Shown one piece after another: positions 45,626-57,399 of a stretch of DNA of 64,000 bases. The notes below the pieces were generated by a model. The model did no database searches. It was not told the DNA's origin and was given only the letters and a program-made list of their open reading frames with translations. Location: assembly GCA_019633425.1 (NCBI GenBank), contig WSUB01000080.1, forward strand, positions 119,178 to 183,177, read 5' to 3'. The translations under genes were made by a program, and so were the position numbers. The first letter of the stretch is position 1. Each line of letters opens with the position of its first letter. This stretch comes from Tulasnella sp. 424 (lineage: Eukaryota; Basidiomycota; Agaricomycetes; Cantharellales; Tulasnellaceae).

Positions 45626-47205
45626 CAGTACTGCGGCTCCCACTACTGTTCCACCTTCAACCCCCCTTCCGTTCATCCGTCACCTACATACGACACGCCC
45701 GGTGTGTTGTCCTCATTCTCCCACAGGAATGGTTTCCTTTCTGTATCACGACGCACCACGATCTCTTCCTGCATTTATAATATTCATTTCAACATCCAGT
45801 CTTTATGATTTATCATCACGTTTAACTACGTAGCAACGTGTACTTTCTGCAATATATCTGCCGTGTGAAGAGGTTTGTTTGAACAAAAACGTTTTCGAGA
45901 TTGGACGGTCAGCACGTTTTTGTTTTGAGAGCTCTAAGTGTTCGTTCGCACCCTATTAATAGGCTTCCCTCTTGACACCGCATCCAGACCCTCTGAAACA
46001 CCAACACCTCCACTTTCGTACCACTTCCAGCCGCAACATTAGGAGAATTTGCTGTGCAATGGAGTCAGGTGATTTAATGGAGGTGAACGTGGGGCGGTGA
46101 TAGGAGGGGACGAGAGAACGTTCGATGTAGTTTCTGTTGGTGGCTGCTGCAGGGTGGGGTAATAAGAGAGGTTCGGCTGCCGAGTCAGCTTTACGTCTTC
46201 TTCGTGTCCTCCCGAACGCAATCCAGCGTCGTGGTCTTCCGCTTGGTTCCCCGAAGATGTTTGACGGTCGCCAGCAGCGGCGGAGAAACGAAAGCTCTGA
46301 GCCCGACGGCAGCCGAGGATGCATTGCCCTTGTGGTCTTCGAAGATTCTATCTATAGCCTATCTCCGAGCGACCAAAATGTTCTACACGATTCTACGATG
46401 TTCTCCTTTCTGCACCCTTCAACTGGGGACGCCAGGTCACGTCACGGACCGGGCTTTCGTCACTGCATGACGTTTTGTCACATTTCCGTTGCTTGCAATC
46501 CAGTCTACCCTCAATTATTTCACCACCGAGCCCATTGCAATTGTGTTTTCGCACAAAGATAGCACCCCTAGATTATTACTCCGTGGAGGTGATGGGTTCT
46601 CCTAATTATAAGCTTGAACGGTCGCTTTATCACGTTAGTTCCGGTGGCTCCGAGTCGGTCAAGTACTGTCGCCAGCTGCAACGCATTCCGGCCTGGTACT
46701 TACGATTTTAACGGCCATGCTGACCCGGGTTTGTTTTCGCGCTGCGCAAGTCTGGCTATGGGACGGGGGTGACCGAGTTACCGAAACGCTCAGGGCTTAG
46801 TCCGAGTCACCGCTTCGAAGTTCGCCGGAGTTGTAGAATGTTCGAGAAAGAGATCGAAACCTCTCTCAACAACCCCAAACGGGAAACCATATACATAAAA
46901 TGATTGGCCCGGGTTGCGTTGCCTGATGAAGGCCGGACAGCCTCCTCAGTGCCAGGCGCTTTTACGGAGCGTGGAGTGACAGGCGGATGACACACTCTGT
47001 ATTTCTCTGACATGGCCCCACAGCCAATCTCCAATATAAATCCATCTCTTAAAGCGCACATGGCATTCACCCCTTACTCGAAACCCCTCATCCCTTGGTT
47101 TGAACCCTTGGACTCTTGCATTTCTACATCCCACGTCATAATACTGCAAAAGGCCCGAGGCGAACGGCTACCGGCTCATCATAATCCTTCGTCCCAGATT
47201 CCAGA
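45626..47205. other. Spacer between K7 and K8 containing a U-family relic
   Basis: About 1.6 kb. Apart from the relic at 45965-46200 (annotated separately), no gene is supported. The last 80 bp are shared with the 5' regions of K1, K7 and K9 (CAAAAGGCCCGAGGCGAACGG). Confidence 0.5.
45965..46200 (-). pseudogene. Relic of unidentified gene U, copy 1
   Basis: On the minus strand it matches copy 3 (61350-61830) and partly copy 2 (56946-57384). Shared items are KADSA followed by EPLLLP/EPLSLP, LAAT/AAATN, and the TCCAACACC...CCACTTCCAGCCGC...GGCATTA-like block near its downstream end. Frames are broken. I do not recognise the parent gene. Confidence 0.5.
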
Positions 47206-48723
47206 ATGTCAGGTCAGCCCTTGTTGGGGATGCCCTTCCCTGAGGCACCAAGTCAAGCTCCAACACTGGGCTCCACAAAGCGCCGTGCTATGTATACCAT
47301 CTCGCAAAGATCATTCGCTTGGTCCAACCTACCATTGCCCAGCTCACCACCGGGTTCCAGTGCCCGTACCCCACGAGAGCTTCGTTTCTGGCCAGCACGG
47401 TCTTCCCTTCTGGGTCGTATCAGCGAGCCTGACGGAAGACCCTCTTGCGTGGGTGGTTACAGCGACGTTTGGCGGTGCGGAGTTCGGTTCTCTACAGCGT
47501 CAGAAGCGCTTCCGACTGAGGTCAGCCTCTCGGCCATTAACTGCCTTGATACACAAGACTCAACCAGGCACATACTAGGTCGCTGTAAAGGTCCTTAGAC
47601 CTGTCTGGCTGCAGAATTGTTGTAGTCCCAACGCGTTGAATGCGCGGCTTCTGCAGGTACGTCTTTCTGGCAATTGGGTTTTAGGTCGACTCATTAAAAC
47701 ATGCATTTGTTTAGAGGTTCCAACAAGAAGCCATAACATGGGTCGGACTTGACCATCCAAACATTGTCCCTCTTATTGGATGGACCTTGACACCAAGTCT
47801 CTCGTTCATATCGCCTTGGTACGAGAAAGGAAATCTATACAGTCACCTGAAGAACCTTTCTGAAATTGGAAGGCCTCGAGTCGTGAGTTCAGATCATGTT
47901 ACCTTCGATCACCTGACCCGGTAGCAACTCACGACTGGACTTTCGCTCCCTAGCTCCTTGGCATCGCAAGGGGGCTGGAATATCTCCATTCTCGCAGGCC
48001 GCCTATAGCTCACGGGGACCTTAAACCGGTCAGTGATTGGTCTCGCTTAAGCCCGCCCCGAGTTATTGAGAACGCTTCACAGGAAAATATCCTGCTTTCT
48101 GACCGGGGGGAACCTCTCCTGACGGATTTCGGTCTTTCAACTATGCTTGGAGAAGAGGGAATGTACACCTCTTCCCATAGCGGAGGAGGAAGTACGGCAT
48201 GGATGTCACCGGAGTGCATGACCGGAACGTTAAAGTCGTGCCAGAGCGACATCTATAGCTTTGGGAGTTTGGCTTTTACCGTAAGTTCATTTCTTTCGGC
48301 ATGCTTGTCTTTTCTTCGGGTGTTCCTTCCCTGTACGTTGAACCAAGGACGTTCCCTTCTTCTGTCTAGGTTATGACGGGGCTTTTGCCGCACGCTGGGT
48401 TGAACCATAATCAAATCACGCTCAAGGTTTGCAACAACAAAGACCCTAAGGATCCTGTCGAGGACTGGAGAAAATACCCTCAACTTCAAGGATTGATTAA
48501 GGACCTTTTGAAGGGCTGCTGGTCCCGTTCGCCAAACGCTAGGCCTCCCATGTCGGCAGTCATCCAGCGGTTAACGAGTCTCCTCGAATCCTGCGAATCG
48601 GGAATTCAGGCCGTCTCCAGTGAGCCAGACCCGAAGATGGGTTTAAAATTGATTTGGCTCTTAGTCCCGGCCATCATCCTCATATGTATGGCGGTGGGGT
48701 CTTGCAACCGGCCGATTTCGTGA
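47206..48723 (+). CDS. TKL-like protein kinase K8, long type with C-terminal membrane segment
   Basis: Exons: 47206-47520, 47579-47656, 47715-47882, 47954-48028, 48083-48280 and 48370-48723; 395 aa. The linker is short, with one diverged motif copy (ISQRSFAWSNLPLPS). The kinase domain has [14 protein letters not shown] (Lys 109), FQQEA (Glu 136), HGDLKPEN (Asp 209), DFGLST (Asp 227) and WMSPE. The second exon is one codon longer than in the other long-type genes. The C-terminus LIWLLVPAIILICMAVGSC is hydrophobic and followed by NRPIS. The proline in the middle of the segment is unusual for the set. Catalytic residues are complete. Confidence 0.87.
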
Positions 48724-49639
48724 TAGCATCGCAACTGCCGCTCTTGCTGCCACCGCACTTTCAGACGACGCTCCCTCCCCCTCCTTCGTTCATCCACTGG
48801 ATATACAACGAGCCCGGCGCGTTGTCCTTATACCCTTTGACTTCCACACGTTGTGATATACTGCGCTTAAATTATGTTTTCACGCTCCATTGTTTTCTTA
48901 CTGTATGGAAAACCCTCTCCCTTCGTTGCACTTTCTGTTCTCCCTCAGAGCCTAGACAGGGCTCTTACGCTTTTAAATGATGTTTTCAATCTTCTCTCTG
49001 TTCTATTCCACGTGCCTGGCATACTTTCTCGGTACCTATATATGCAAGTGTATCCATACACTATATTCCGTCCTAATGATACATCCTCGGCCTTTTCTTC
49101 ATGCATGCTAAAGGAGAGATAGCAAAGTCGTAGAAGACGATATTGGATTAATTTGCTTGAAAATGTACCGAGCTTCTGTATCATATATCATAACGTCCGT
49201 GTCTAAAGTATCTACAAATATCGCCAGGACACTAAATGTCGCGTTGATTGTGGTAAGGTCGTGTAGATGCCCGAGCCTTTTACAAAAAGGCGATGCAGTG
49301 GAACACGTTGCTCGCAAAAAAGACTCGATGGTCTAGAGTGGAGAAGGGGTCTGAAGCACCTTAGAGGAAGATGGAACACCAGCCCACCCCGCATTCTCCT
49401 CGGGCAGACTACCCGAGGGTCACAGCGGCAACCCCACATGCTTTACTTGGCGTTTTTCCCAACAAAATTTCCTGAGCAATTAAAAGAGCAATGGGAGCCG
49501 ATACACTGTCGTGTGGACGTTCCGCACTGCCCCTCCTGTGACGGATAATGTATTGTTGGCAAGGTAAGGGGGAAAAGTGCGGTGCAACCACCGCTGCAGG
49601 TTATCTGGTCTCTATTGCCGATCTTTGGTGGTCCTAAAT

Positions 49640-49990
49640 CGTCGAAAGGCGGTGTGTCGCGAACCATATCGTGCTTGCCGCTCATACGCAAACGTACTAG
49701 GTCTTATGCTTCGGACATTTCTCTTCTCATATTTATAATTACACTGCCCCTAGGTCTTTACCTTCAAATTAGAGAGCTGTGGTCCTATCCCTTTATATAT
49801 CAATGCATTGTACTATCCCGGATCCAAGGCCGTGCACTTCGAGGGAGACTAGGAAGAAGCCGAAAAGGGTACAAAACCTTCTGTAGATTTGCTTGCGGGA
49901 AAAATGGTGTGGATTGACCCCCCAAAAGAAAAGATATGGAGTAGTGCGTGCAAAGAGTACCCAGAGACCAACGACAGAAAGAAAGAGAGT
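49640..49990 (+). repeat. Dispersed direct repeat R1, copy 1
   Basis: Matches 52560-52900 in the same orientation: CTTGCCGCTCATACGC, TATCCCTTTAT, CCCGGATCCAAGGCCGTGCAC and CGACAGAAAGA...CTAAAAAGAGGG. The end of the block (GCAGTGCGTGCAAA-like to CTAAAAAGAGGGA) also appears at about 56340-56460 after K9. No conserved frame. Confidence 0.8.
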
Positions 49991-51166
49991 TTCTAAAAAG
50001 AGGGAGGTGTGCAGTCGACGTGGCGGGAAAAGGAAAGAGGCATGGTCTGGGCGCTAGAGCTTACGGCTCCGGACGCACTTATGGCCTTCGCTTGCATCTG
50101 TGATGTCTGGAGAGGTGGGCTGGTGCTTTTCGAAGGTGGGGGTGCGAGGAGAGACGCTTGGGGGTAGTGGTGAGGCGTGCACGTGCCTGACATCGTTGGC
50201 GTTTCTCAGGCTTAGTGACGAATCAGGGCTGCGGAATCACCTCCACCTTGCGATGGCGTGGCTCGTCCGACCTCACCTCGCGGCAGCCCTACTTGGGAGT
50301 TGCACAAGAGGAAGTCGGCGATGTCCAGAATCCGAACATGCGGCGGATGTGTGGGAAATGACGTCCGTCCACATCGGGGCGTGTTTGATTTCGGAAAACG
50401 CTTCGGCGGGTCAGGCTGATCAGTGATTAGCTATTTCAACACAAAATGGTCGCATCCCGTTCTGGCTGAGGAAGCAGTCCGAACCTAGCGTGTTCTTTCT
50501 CACACACTGCCGCCGTGTGCTGGATGACTGTCTCTCCCCTTGTAAAACGAACCTACGGCAAGGAGCAGCGATGCGAGCGGGAAGATGCGTCGCGATGTCT
50601 GCTTCCTCGGATCCATCGTTTGCCTTATAGAGGAAAAAGGCCCCAATTCTCTCAGCCAAACTCGAAGCCTCGCAGCTGAAAGAAGGCTTTCCTCTCTATT
50701 CGGCAAACAAGAACTTAAGGCCGTGAAACTGGTTTCGGCGCGGGCTCTTTTTGGAACGGTTGGGACCAGTTTTCAGAGCCGAACCGAGCTGGCGGCAAAA
50801 CAGGATGAACGGCACTTCCCGATGTACTGGCTGTTCATAGCCTGTAGATGAAAGACTTGTATTTATATGGGAGGACCGTCACGGACGAACCGAGCGCGAA
50901 CTCCAACCGTTACACTGGTTCGATCGTATAAGCGTTTTCGCCTCGGCCCCACCCCCTAAAATGATATAACGGGACCTTTCTCGGAGACGGACTTGTCACG
51001 GGGCCGGGCCGAGGCGATTTCGGAAGTGAAAACACTGTATGCAAACCAGTGTATTCGGATATCTTGCTGATCGTATCGCGTTCGCTGCATGTTTTCAAGA
51101 CTGCCTGTTGTTCCTGCATACCGATAAGGGTCTCTGGCACTACCAATAAGGATATGCATATGAATT

Positions 51167-51196
51167 TAAAAATAATAATAATAATAATAATAAAAT
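51167..51196. repeat. (AAT)n microsatellite
   Basis: About eight AAT units followed by AAAATAAAAC. Confidence 0.9.
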
Positions 51197-51389
51197 AAAA
51201 CTAAAAAACACCGCGTTTCTCTAGTCTCCGCCGTGGACTTTGGTAGCGACTGCGGGGAAGATTCCCAGTTCGTCTTCTTTGCCAGCGACTAGGCATGCTG
51301 CGAGTCATCAGGACCATTAATCAGCATAACATTTGCCCAGCTTGTCCGGCATTCCTCCTTGCTGGAGGCCGATTAGCGAGAATCAACGT

Positions 51390-51590
51390 GGATGCTCCAG
51401 ACTTTTATTATAGTTTTTGCTCGGAAGATGTGCGGTTGTTTTTGGTTGGTGTCATGCCAGACAAGCTGCGGAGGGCCTCTCTTGGCCTCACCGATGAGTC
51501 GAGGACTGGCGCGAGTGGAAGGCCGAGAAGCTTGCGCGGAAGCGGCCAGGTGTACTTGCCGGAAACAGGCGACCGAACGTAGACGCGGCG
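51390..51590 (+). repeat. Dispersed direct repeat R2, copy 1
   Basis: GCTCGGAAGATGTGCGGTTG through ATGCCAGACAAG and CTCTTGGCCTCACCGATGAG to CCAGGTGTACT recurs at 62845-63015 in the same orientation with small indels. Both strands have partial open frames, so the repeat may be a gene fragment, but no family is recognised. Confidence 0.75.
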
Positions 51591-52559
51591 GTGTGGCACT
51601 ATGATAAGCTGAAGTGGCATGTGAATATCCTCCCCGGAGCGGGGAGCCGAACCGTCCAAAAATGGAAGTCTATTATTCTTATCCTCCGGAATTTCCATGC
51701 AGGAGGCAATGACGTGTGTTTGAGGCCCATCCAATTATCTCAGTTCGTCGGGTCGAGCCTTGGGGTTTCGGTCGTACATATAGATGGCAGCCATTTTCGG
51801 ATAATTGAGGCTGAACGCAATGAACCTTTGAAGCGAAATTCGGCGGGCCTCCCTTCCCCACCACTCCCCACGCCAAAACTCTTGCAATATCCAATCCCGG
51901 TGCTCATCAAGGAACGCCAGGGATGGCAATGCCGAGTGCTGGAATCCGGTTATTTTGGCCCAGATTCAAAGAAGTTAAAAGAGCTACGCCCAATTTTGGA
52001 AAGGGTTGGATAACTAACGGGGCTCAGGATCAGACGTTGATGTGGAGCCTCGGGATTCGTTTCGATGTTTTCCTTCGAACGCCCACCCTTCAGTGAAGGA
52101 GGCTATAACTACTAATATTACGGTTAATGATAATATTTTTTGTAATTGTGACGATGTCGAAGGCGTAGGATCTTAAGTTCAAGGCCCATATTTTCCCATT
52201 TGGGGGGAGAATGCTGGCATCGGGCAGGAGGATGCACTGTTTACGTGATGACGCGGCCTTGTTTAAGGCTGGTGTGACCAAAACCTCCTCCCTTTAATAC
52301 CGCTCAATTTCAAACCTTGCCTGGCCTTGGTGGGGTCCGGTTTTGGGGTTTAAGACTCGGAGTTTCGCCGCAGCGATGTCCGAGATATCTACACGAAGGC
52401 GCCAATGTCAGCGGTCGTCCCGCGCTTGACAGCCTTGCTCCGACCACTCGGGTCGAAAGTTCGTTCTCCCTACGCTCCATCATGACATTCCGTGGAATGC
52501 ACAAGCGACCCCTAAAACCGAGCAACGCCGCAGAACTCTTGTGATGCATCGCAAAGGTC

Positions 52560-52900
52560 GTGCTTGCTGCTCATACGCATATGTACTCAGTCTTATTCTT
52601 TGGACATTTCTCTTCACATCTCTTTAGTTACGCTGTCCTTAGGTCTTCACCTTCGCATTAGAAAGCTGAGGCCCTATCCCTTTATCTATCAATGCATTAT
52701 AACATCCCGGATCCAAGGCCGTGCACTGCAAGGGAGACCAGGAGGAAGCCAAAAAGGGTATAAAACCTTCTCTAAATTTGCTTGCGGAAGAATTCGCATG
52801 GATGTGCCACCGATTAAAAAAAGAGAAGGATTAGTGCGTGCAAAAGATTACTCAGAGACCAACGACAGAACAAGAGAGAACGTCTAAAAAGAGGGGGTTG
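52560..52900 (+). repeat. Dispersed direct repeat R1, copy 2
   Basis: Second copy of the sequence at 49640-49990, located 2.9 kb downstream in the same orientation, with many substitutions. Confidence 0.8.
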
Positions 52901-53129
52901 AAGTCCACAAAATCCTCTACGCCAGCCAAATTGCGCTCAGTTTGACCGTGATTTATTATAACTTATTACCTAAACCAATTTATTTACTCATCAGAAGTCC
53001 TATAAAAATTATTTATGTACTTACACCTGCTCACCCGTCCATCGTGTGGATACCCTTTGATGCTCGGCCGAAAATGACAGTGGACAGCGCGCAGCGTGGT
53101 GCCGCGTGGCACACCCCGTTTCATGAACA

Positions 53130-53142
53130 GGGGGGGGGGGGG
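53130..53142. repeat. Poly-G tract
   Basis: Thirteen consecutive G. Length may be affected by sequencing error. Confidence 0.9.
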
Positions 53143-54379
53143 TTGCCATCGACAGAGTGCACAGGGGAGAAATCAGCATGTTTGATCGGGAAATGAGCAC
53201 TGCACACAAAACGTGGACGCGCTTGCCCCATTAGGCGGGTGCCTTTCTGTTTGTTTCTTGCTGTCTTCATGTTCTCCAGGCAAACACGTCCGTTTCCCAC
53301 CTGTGACGCCACATTCAATAATACTGTACATGTCAGCTAACCTCCCGAGTCGAAAGCGTTGCATCATCAACGTGAATATGCGGTTTCTCGTGCGGAGACG
53401 GATAACATCCAGCCAAACGCCATCGTTGCCACTGGTTCGCCGGACCTTCGAACCAGTTTGGGCGTTTCGTTTGAGGAGCGGGTTTGAGGCGATTCGGCTA
53501 TGGTTTAATTTGGAACGGGAATCATAGACCGACATTCTTGAAAAGCGGAACCTGTTTGGAATAGCCTTTCGAAACTAGTGGTTACACTTTTCAAGGTTGC
53601 AAACAGAACCGAACGCTCCAAAACGCTCCCCAGTGGATTGGCTATTGCACCATACTACGGAAATCTCTTGGACATGAGATGGGCTTGTGTTTGCGATGGG
53701 AGGGTCATGAGGAGCTCATATGCCCCAATAACCGAGGTCGAGTCGTTCATCGTGTTTGCTGCATGTTCTTAGGACCCCAATCAGGCCCTCAATGGTACCA
53801 ATGAGGACCCCTGCCACCACCAGTGAGGATATGCACCTAGGCTTCTTTAGGAAACAAATACATATTCCTCTAGTTTCTGCCATACACTTTGATTGCGGTG
53901 GACTGTGGTGGCGCTTCCACACCTGACTAAGACCTGTCGGACACCTCCCCGGAGGTGTCTGACGCTACCCTAGCATGGATATCTGACCTCCACTCCTCAC
54001 CCCAATGGTGCTGGTACTCACACAACCTCGGTTGATGCCTTCAAACCCCCCTGCTCAATCTTTTATACCTCTTCAACCCCCCGGCATTTTTTATACCTCA
54101 ATTCCCCTACCCCCGCCTCACCCTTCAAACACCCACCAGAGGCTAGACGCCTTCAAAGCTCAACCCCAGTTCAAGTCGTAACACGGCAAAAGACCACGGT
54201 CCCACGCCGACCAACCCTTCACACCCGTCTCAGACCCCGGAGCGTAAGGTCGGTCCCATTGGCGATGCTCAATACGAAGGCACCAACGGAGAACTCACCA
54301 CCGTCGTCGTGGTTGCACCCTCGAAAGGCGCTCAGTCGAACCGGCTTCGACATCGTGAACCTCCATCAAGACTCTGGCC

Positions 54380-55933
54380 ATGAATTCCATTCCACAGACA
54401 CCAGTCGTTCAGTCCAACCTACCAGACTGCAGCCCACCACTAGCTTCCAATACTAGTAGTCCAGAAGAACTCCATTTCTGGCCAGCGAAATCTTCTTTTC
54501 TGGGTTGTATCAACAAGCCGGAAGGGAGACCTTCTTGTGGAGGTGGTTATAGCGACGTTTGGCAATGCAAGGCCCGGTTCTCCACACCGTCAGAGGCGCT
54601 TCCAACTGAGGTAAGTTGGCGATTGAACCTTCTTAATTCACAAGGCTCATCTACACGCATATCAGGTCGCTCTTAAGGTCCTCAGATCTGTCTGGCTGAA
54701 TGACTGTAATAGCGCCGACGCAAAGGCACGGCTTCTGCAGGTATGTCCTCCTCACAAGCGGTTTCATTCAATCAAGAAAATAAATTTATTTGTTCAGAGG
54801 TTCCAACAGGAAGCCATAACTTGGGTCGGACTAGACCATCCAAACATCGTTCCACTTATTGGCTGGACCTTGACACCCTATCTTTCGTTCATATCGCCTT
54901 GGTACATGAAAGGGAATCTCAACGGTCACTTGAAGAACCTTTCTGAGATTGAGAAAGTTCGAGTTGTGAGTTTTGATCGTTGTTGGTTTTTACCATTACT
55001 TGACCCAGCACTCACCCACGACCGAATCTTCTCTCCATAGCTCCTTGGCGTCGCAAAAGGACTCGATTATCTCCACTCCCATAGCCCTCCTGTGGTTCAT
55101 GGAGATCTTAAACCGGTCAGTAGCTGTTTCATCTTGGGCTAACCCCCGAGACTTACCAAGGACATGGCACAGGAAAATATCCTACTTTCTGACGAGAGAG
55201 AACCTCTCCTGACGGACTTTGGTCTCTCAACGATCATTGGAGAAGAAGGTATGTACACATTTTCCCATTGCATAGGAGGAAGTATCCCGTGGATGTCGCC
55301 AGAGTGCATCAGAGGAGAGTCAAGGTCATGCACGAGCGACGTCTATAGCTTTGGAAGCTTGGCTTTTACGGTAAATACGTTTCCTTTGATCAAATTCTCA
55401 TCCTTGTTCCTTTCAAGTGCGCTGAATCGGGGACGCCTCGGTTCCCTTCGTTTGTCTAGGTTCTGACCGGGGTTTTGCCACACGCTGGGTTGAGCCATAA
55501 TCTCATCACGCTCAAGGTTTGTGCTGGCAAAGATCCCGTTGATGAGTGGGATAAATACCCTCTGCTTCAAGGATCGATCAAGGATCTCCTGAAGGACTGT
55601 TGGTCCCGGTCACCGAACGCGAGGCCTTCTATGTTGGCAGTCGTTCAGCGGTTAACGACCCTTCTCGAAGCTCGCGAATCGGGAATTCATCCCATCTCCA
55701 GTGAGCCAGAAGCGAAGAAGAGTTCGAGTTTGATCTCACCCTTTATCGTTCTCGCCATTCTCATTGGGATGATGCTCTGTAATTGGGCCATTCAGCATCT
55801 CCACAGCTGCTTCTCAGGCTCCGACTCCCACACCAGACAGCTTCTGCTTTGCACCACTTTAACGCTCCGGAACCAAACCTTCTGGATTCCTTTCATTGAT
55901 CCACTTTCAAAATATATGGCACGCCCCTCCTGA
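54380..55933 (+). CDS. TKL-like protein kinase K9, long type with C-terminal membrane segment
   Basis: Exons: 54380-54610, 54666-54740, 54798-54965, 55041-55115, 55173-55370 and 55460-55933; 406 aa. An in-frame stop 24 bases upstream supports the ATG at 54380. The linker is short, with one motif copy (IPQTPVVQSNLPDCSPP). The kinase domain has GGYSDVWQC, VALKV (Lys 81), FQQEA (Glu 107), HGDLKPEN (Asp 180), DFGLST (Asp 198) and WMSPE. The hydrophobic segment LISPFIVLAILIGMMLCNWA is followed by a further 50 residues. This extension is not similar to that of K1 and probably arose by loss of the ancestral stop codon just after the segment. Catalytic residues are complete. Confidence 0.86.
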
Positions 55934-56476
55934 CCCTCTTTTCCTTCATCCACTCCAAAAACCTATGACGCGTCTACCATCCCCACACTTCTAGTTAACT
56001 GGCACTGTAACATTCGTGTGCCATATGGCCCAAGTTGTATCCATTGCACTCTTGTATGGAAAATACCTCACCTTTTACTCTCAACGGACAGAGCTCTCGT
56101 GCTTGGGCATTAATCTTCTTCCTTGTCTTCCTCTCTATGCATGTACCACGTGTCTGGCATACGATACGATTCTATACATATATGTACTCCTTGCCTGGAT
56201 CGAGCGCGTGTTCGTCATGGTCTCATATAGTTATTCTCCCCGCATGTCCAAGTTAGCAGCGTAAGAAACATATGGTAATATTTGCTTGTGAATAGGTTGT
56301 AATTGATGTACGTACGTATACGAACCCTTGAAAAAAAAAAAGAGATGCAGTAGCGCGTGCAAACATGCAACGAATACCCAAAGACCTAAAGCAGAAAAAG
56401 AGAGAGAGAGAGAGAGAGAGAAATAAACGAAATGAAAAATCTCCTAAAAAGAGGGAACCGAAGTCCACAACAGATT
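55934..56476. other. K9 3' flank with simple repeats
   Basis: About 540 bp with TATA/ACGT-rich sequence, an A-run at about 56330-56341, a (GA)n microsatellite at 56400-56421 and the terminal part of repeat R1. No gene. Confidence 0.6.
56400..56421. repeat. (GA)n microsatellite
   Basis: Eleven GA units. Confidence 0.9.
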
Positions 56477-57384
56477 CTAGACAACGAGCCAACTCGGGCT
56501 CTTCTCCTGGGCGGCGCACTCCGTCTTATCCGATTTGTCCGACGACGCCGACAACGAGCTGTCACTAGGCTGAGCCATGAGCCTCTCCTCACTAACAGTC
56601 CGCCGCAAGTACGAATCCGGTGACGGCTCTCGCAGGGGAGGGGTCAGCTCTTCTACGGAAGAGCAGCGAGGAAGCTCCGACGCGAAAAACGCGCACGCCA
56701 AAGCGCGTACTTGAGTCGCATTAAGGACGAGTGGGACACCCGGAGCAAATTTAGGAGCGAGAAGCAGTTGAGTGATTTGCTGTGTGAGATTGGTGATGAG
56801 AACCGTGAGTGGACGTTGAAGCAGACGCAACATCGCGTGAGGCAAGAGCGAGTCTTGTAATACGTTTGACGCGTGATGAAGGTCACTAAAAAAGTTTGAG
56901 AGATAGAGATGATTAGCATGTTAGTTTTAATCACTAAATGGCATCTCAACAAACGAACCTTGTGATGAGAATACCGAGCGCTCGTCCCTGCCCTAACGGC
57001 AAAGGACGCTTCCCTTCCATCACCACACTGCCCGGACCCTCCAAAACACCAGTATCTCCGGCACTCACTTCCAGTCGCGGCATTAGCAGCGACTTTTTTA
57101 TTACCGTCGCTCCACCGGCGGCCGGATGAGCGCGCCCGGTAAAGTCAACGCCTTTAAGTTGTTTACCGCTTCACCCAACATCAATCCCAACGCGTGACCC
57201 CAAATACGATACACCAGTCGCGGCTAGGGCGTGAAGCAATGGTAGGCGCGACAATGGGTGCTTTCGGTTGGAGTTGAGACTTCTCAAGCTCGCGAGGATT
57301 TACGGCCGAATCGAGTTTGGCGAGTGAGCGGACATGGACGTGAAGCGGTGTCCATTGTTCAACAGCGCAGAGCATAATGGGCAC
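56477..57384 (-). pseudogene. Unidentified gene U, copy 2 (longest remnant)
   Basis: Minus-strand exons can be traced at 57129-56946 and, after a GTTCGT...TTTTTTAG intron, at 56886-56477 (in frame). The product part includes LPLGQGRALGILIT, then DLHHASNVLQDSLLPHAMLR, LQRPLTVLITNLTQQI and LNATQVRALACAFFASEL, ending in a Ser/Asp-rich tail. Upstream, VNPRELEKSQLQ and LVYRIWGHALGLMLGEAV can be read, but in frames that do not join without shifts, so the copy appears broken. The helical, Leu-rich character suggests a structural or complex subunit. I do not recognise the family. Two smaller relics lie at 45965-46200 and 61350-61830. Confidence 0.5.
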
Positions 57385-57399
57385 TAAGCTAATGAAGGG

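Larger units (their letters stand above)
48724..54379. other. Long gene-poor spacer between K8 and K9
   Basis: About 5.6 kb with no gene I can support. It holds a copy of the kinase 3'-flank repeat (49190-49680), a ~340-bp direct repeat pair (49640-49990 and 52560-52900), a second pair (51050-51240 and 53740-53890), sequence repeated at 62845-63015, and simple repeats. It looks like an accumulation zone for decayed and duplicated DNA. Confidence 0.6.

Noticed and set aside
51591..52013. 140-codon plus-strand frame
   Set aside because: No family, no paralogue and overlapping minus-strand frames; left as unannotated spacer.
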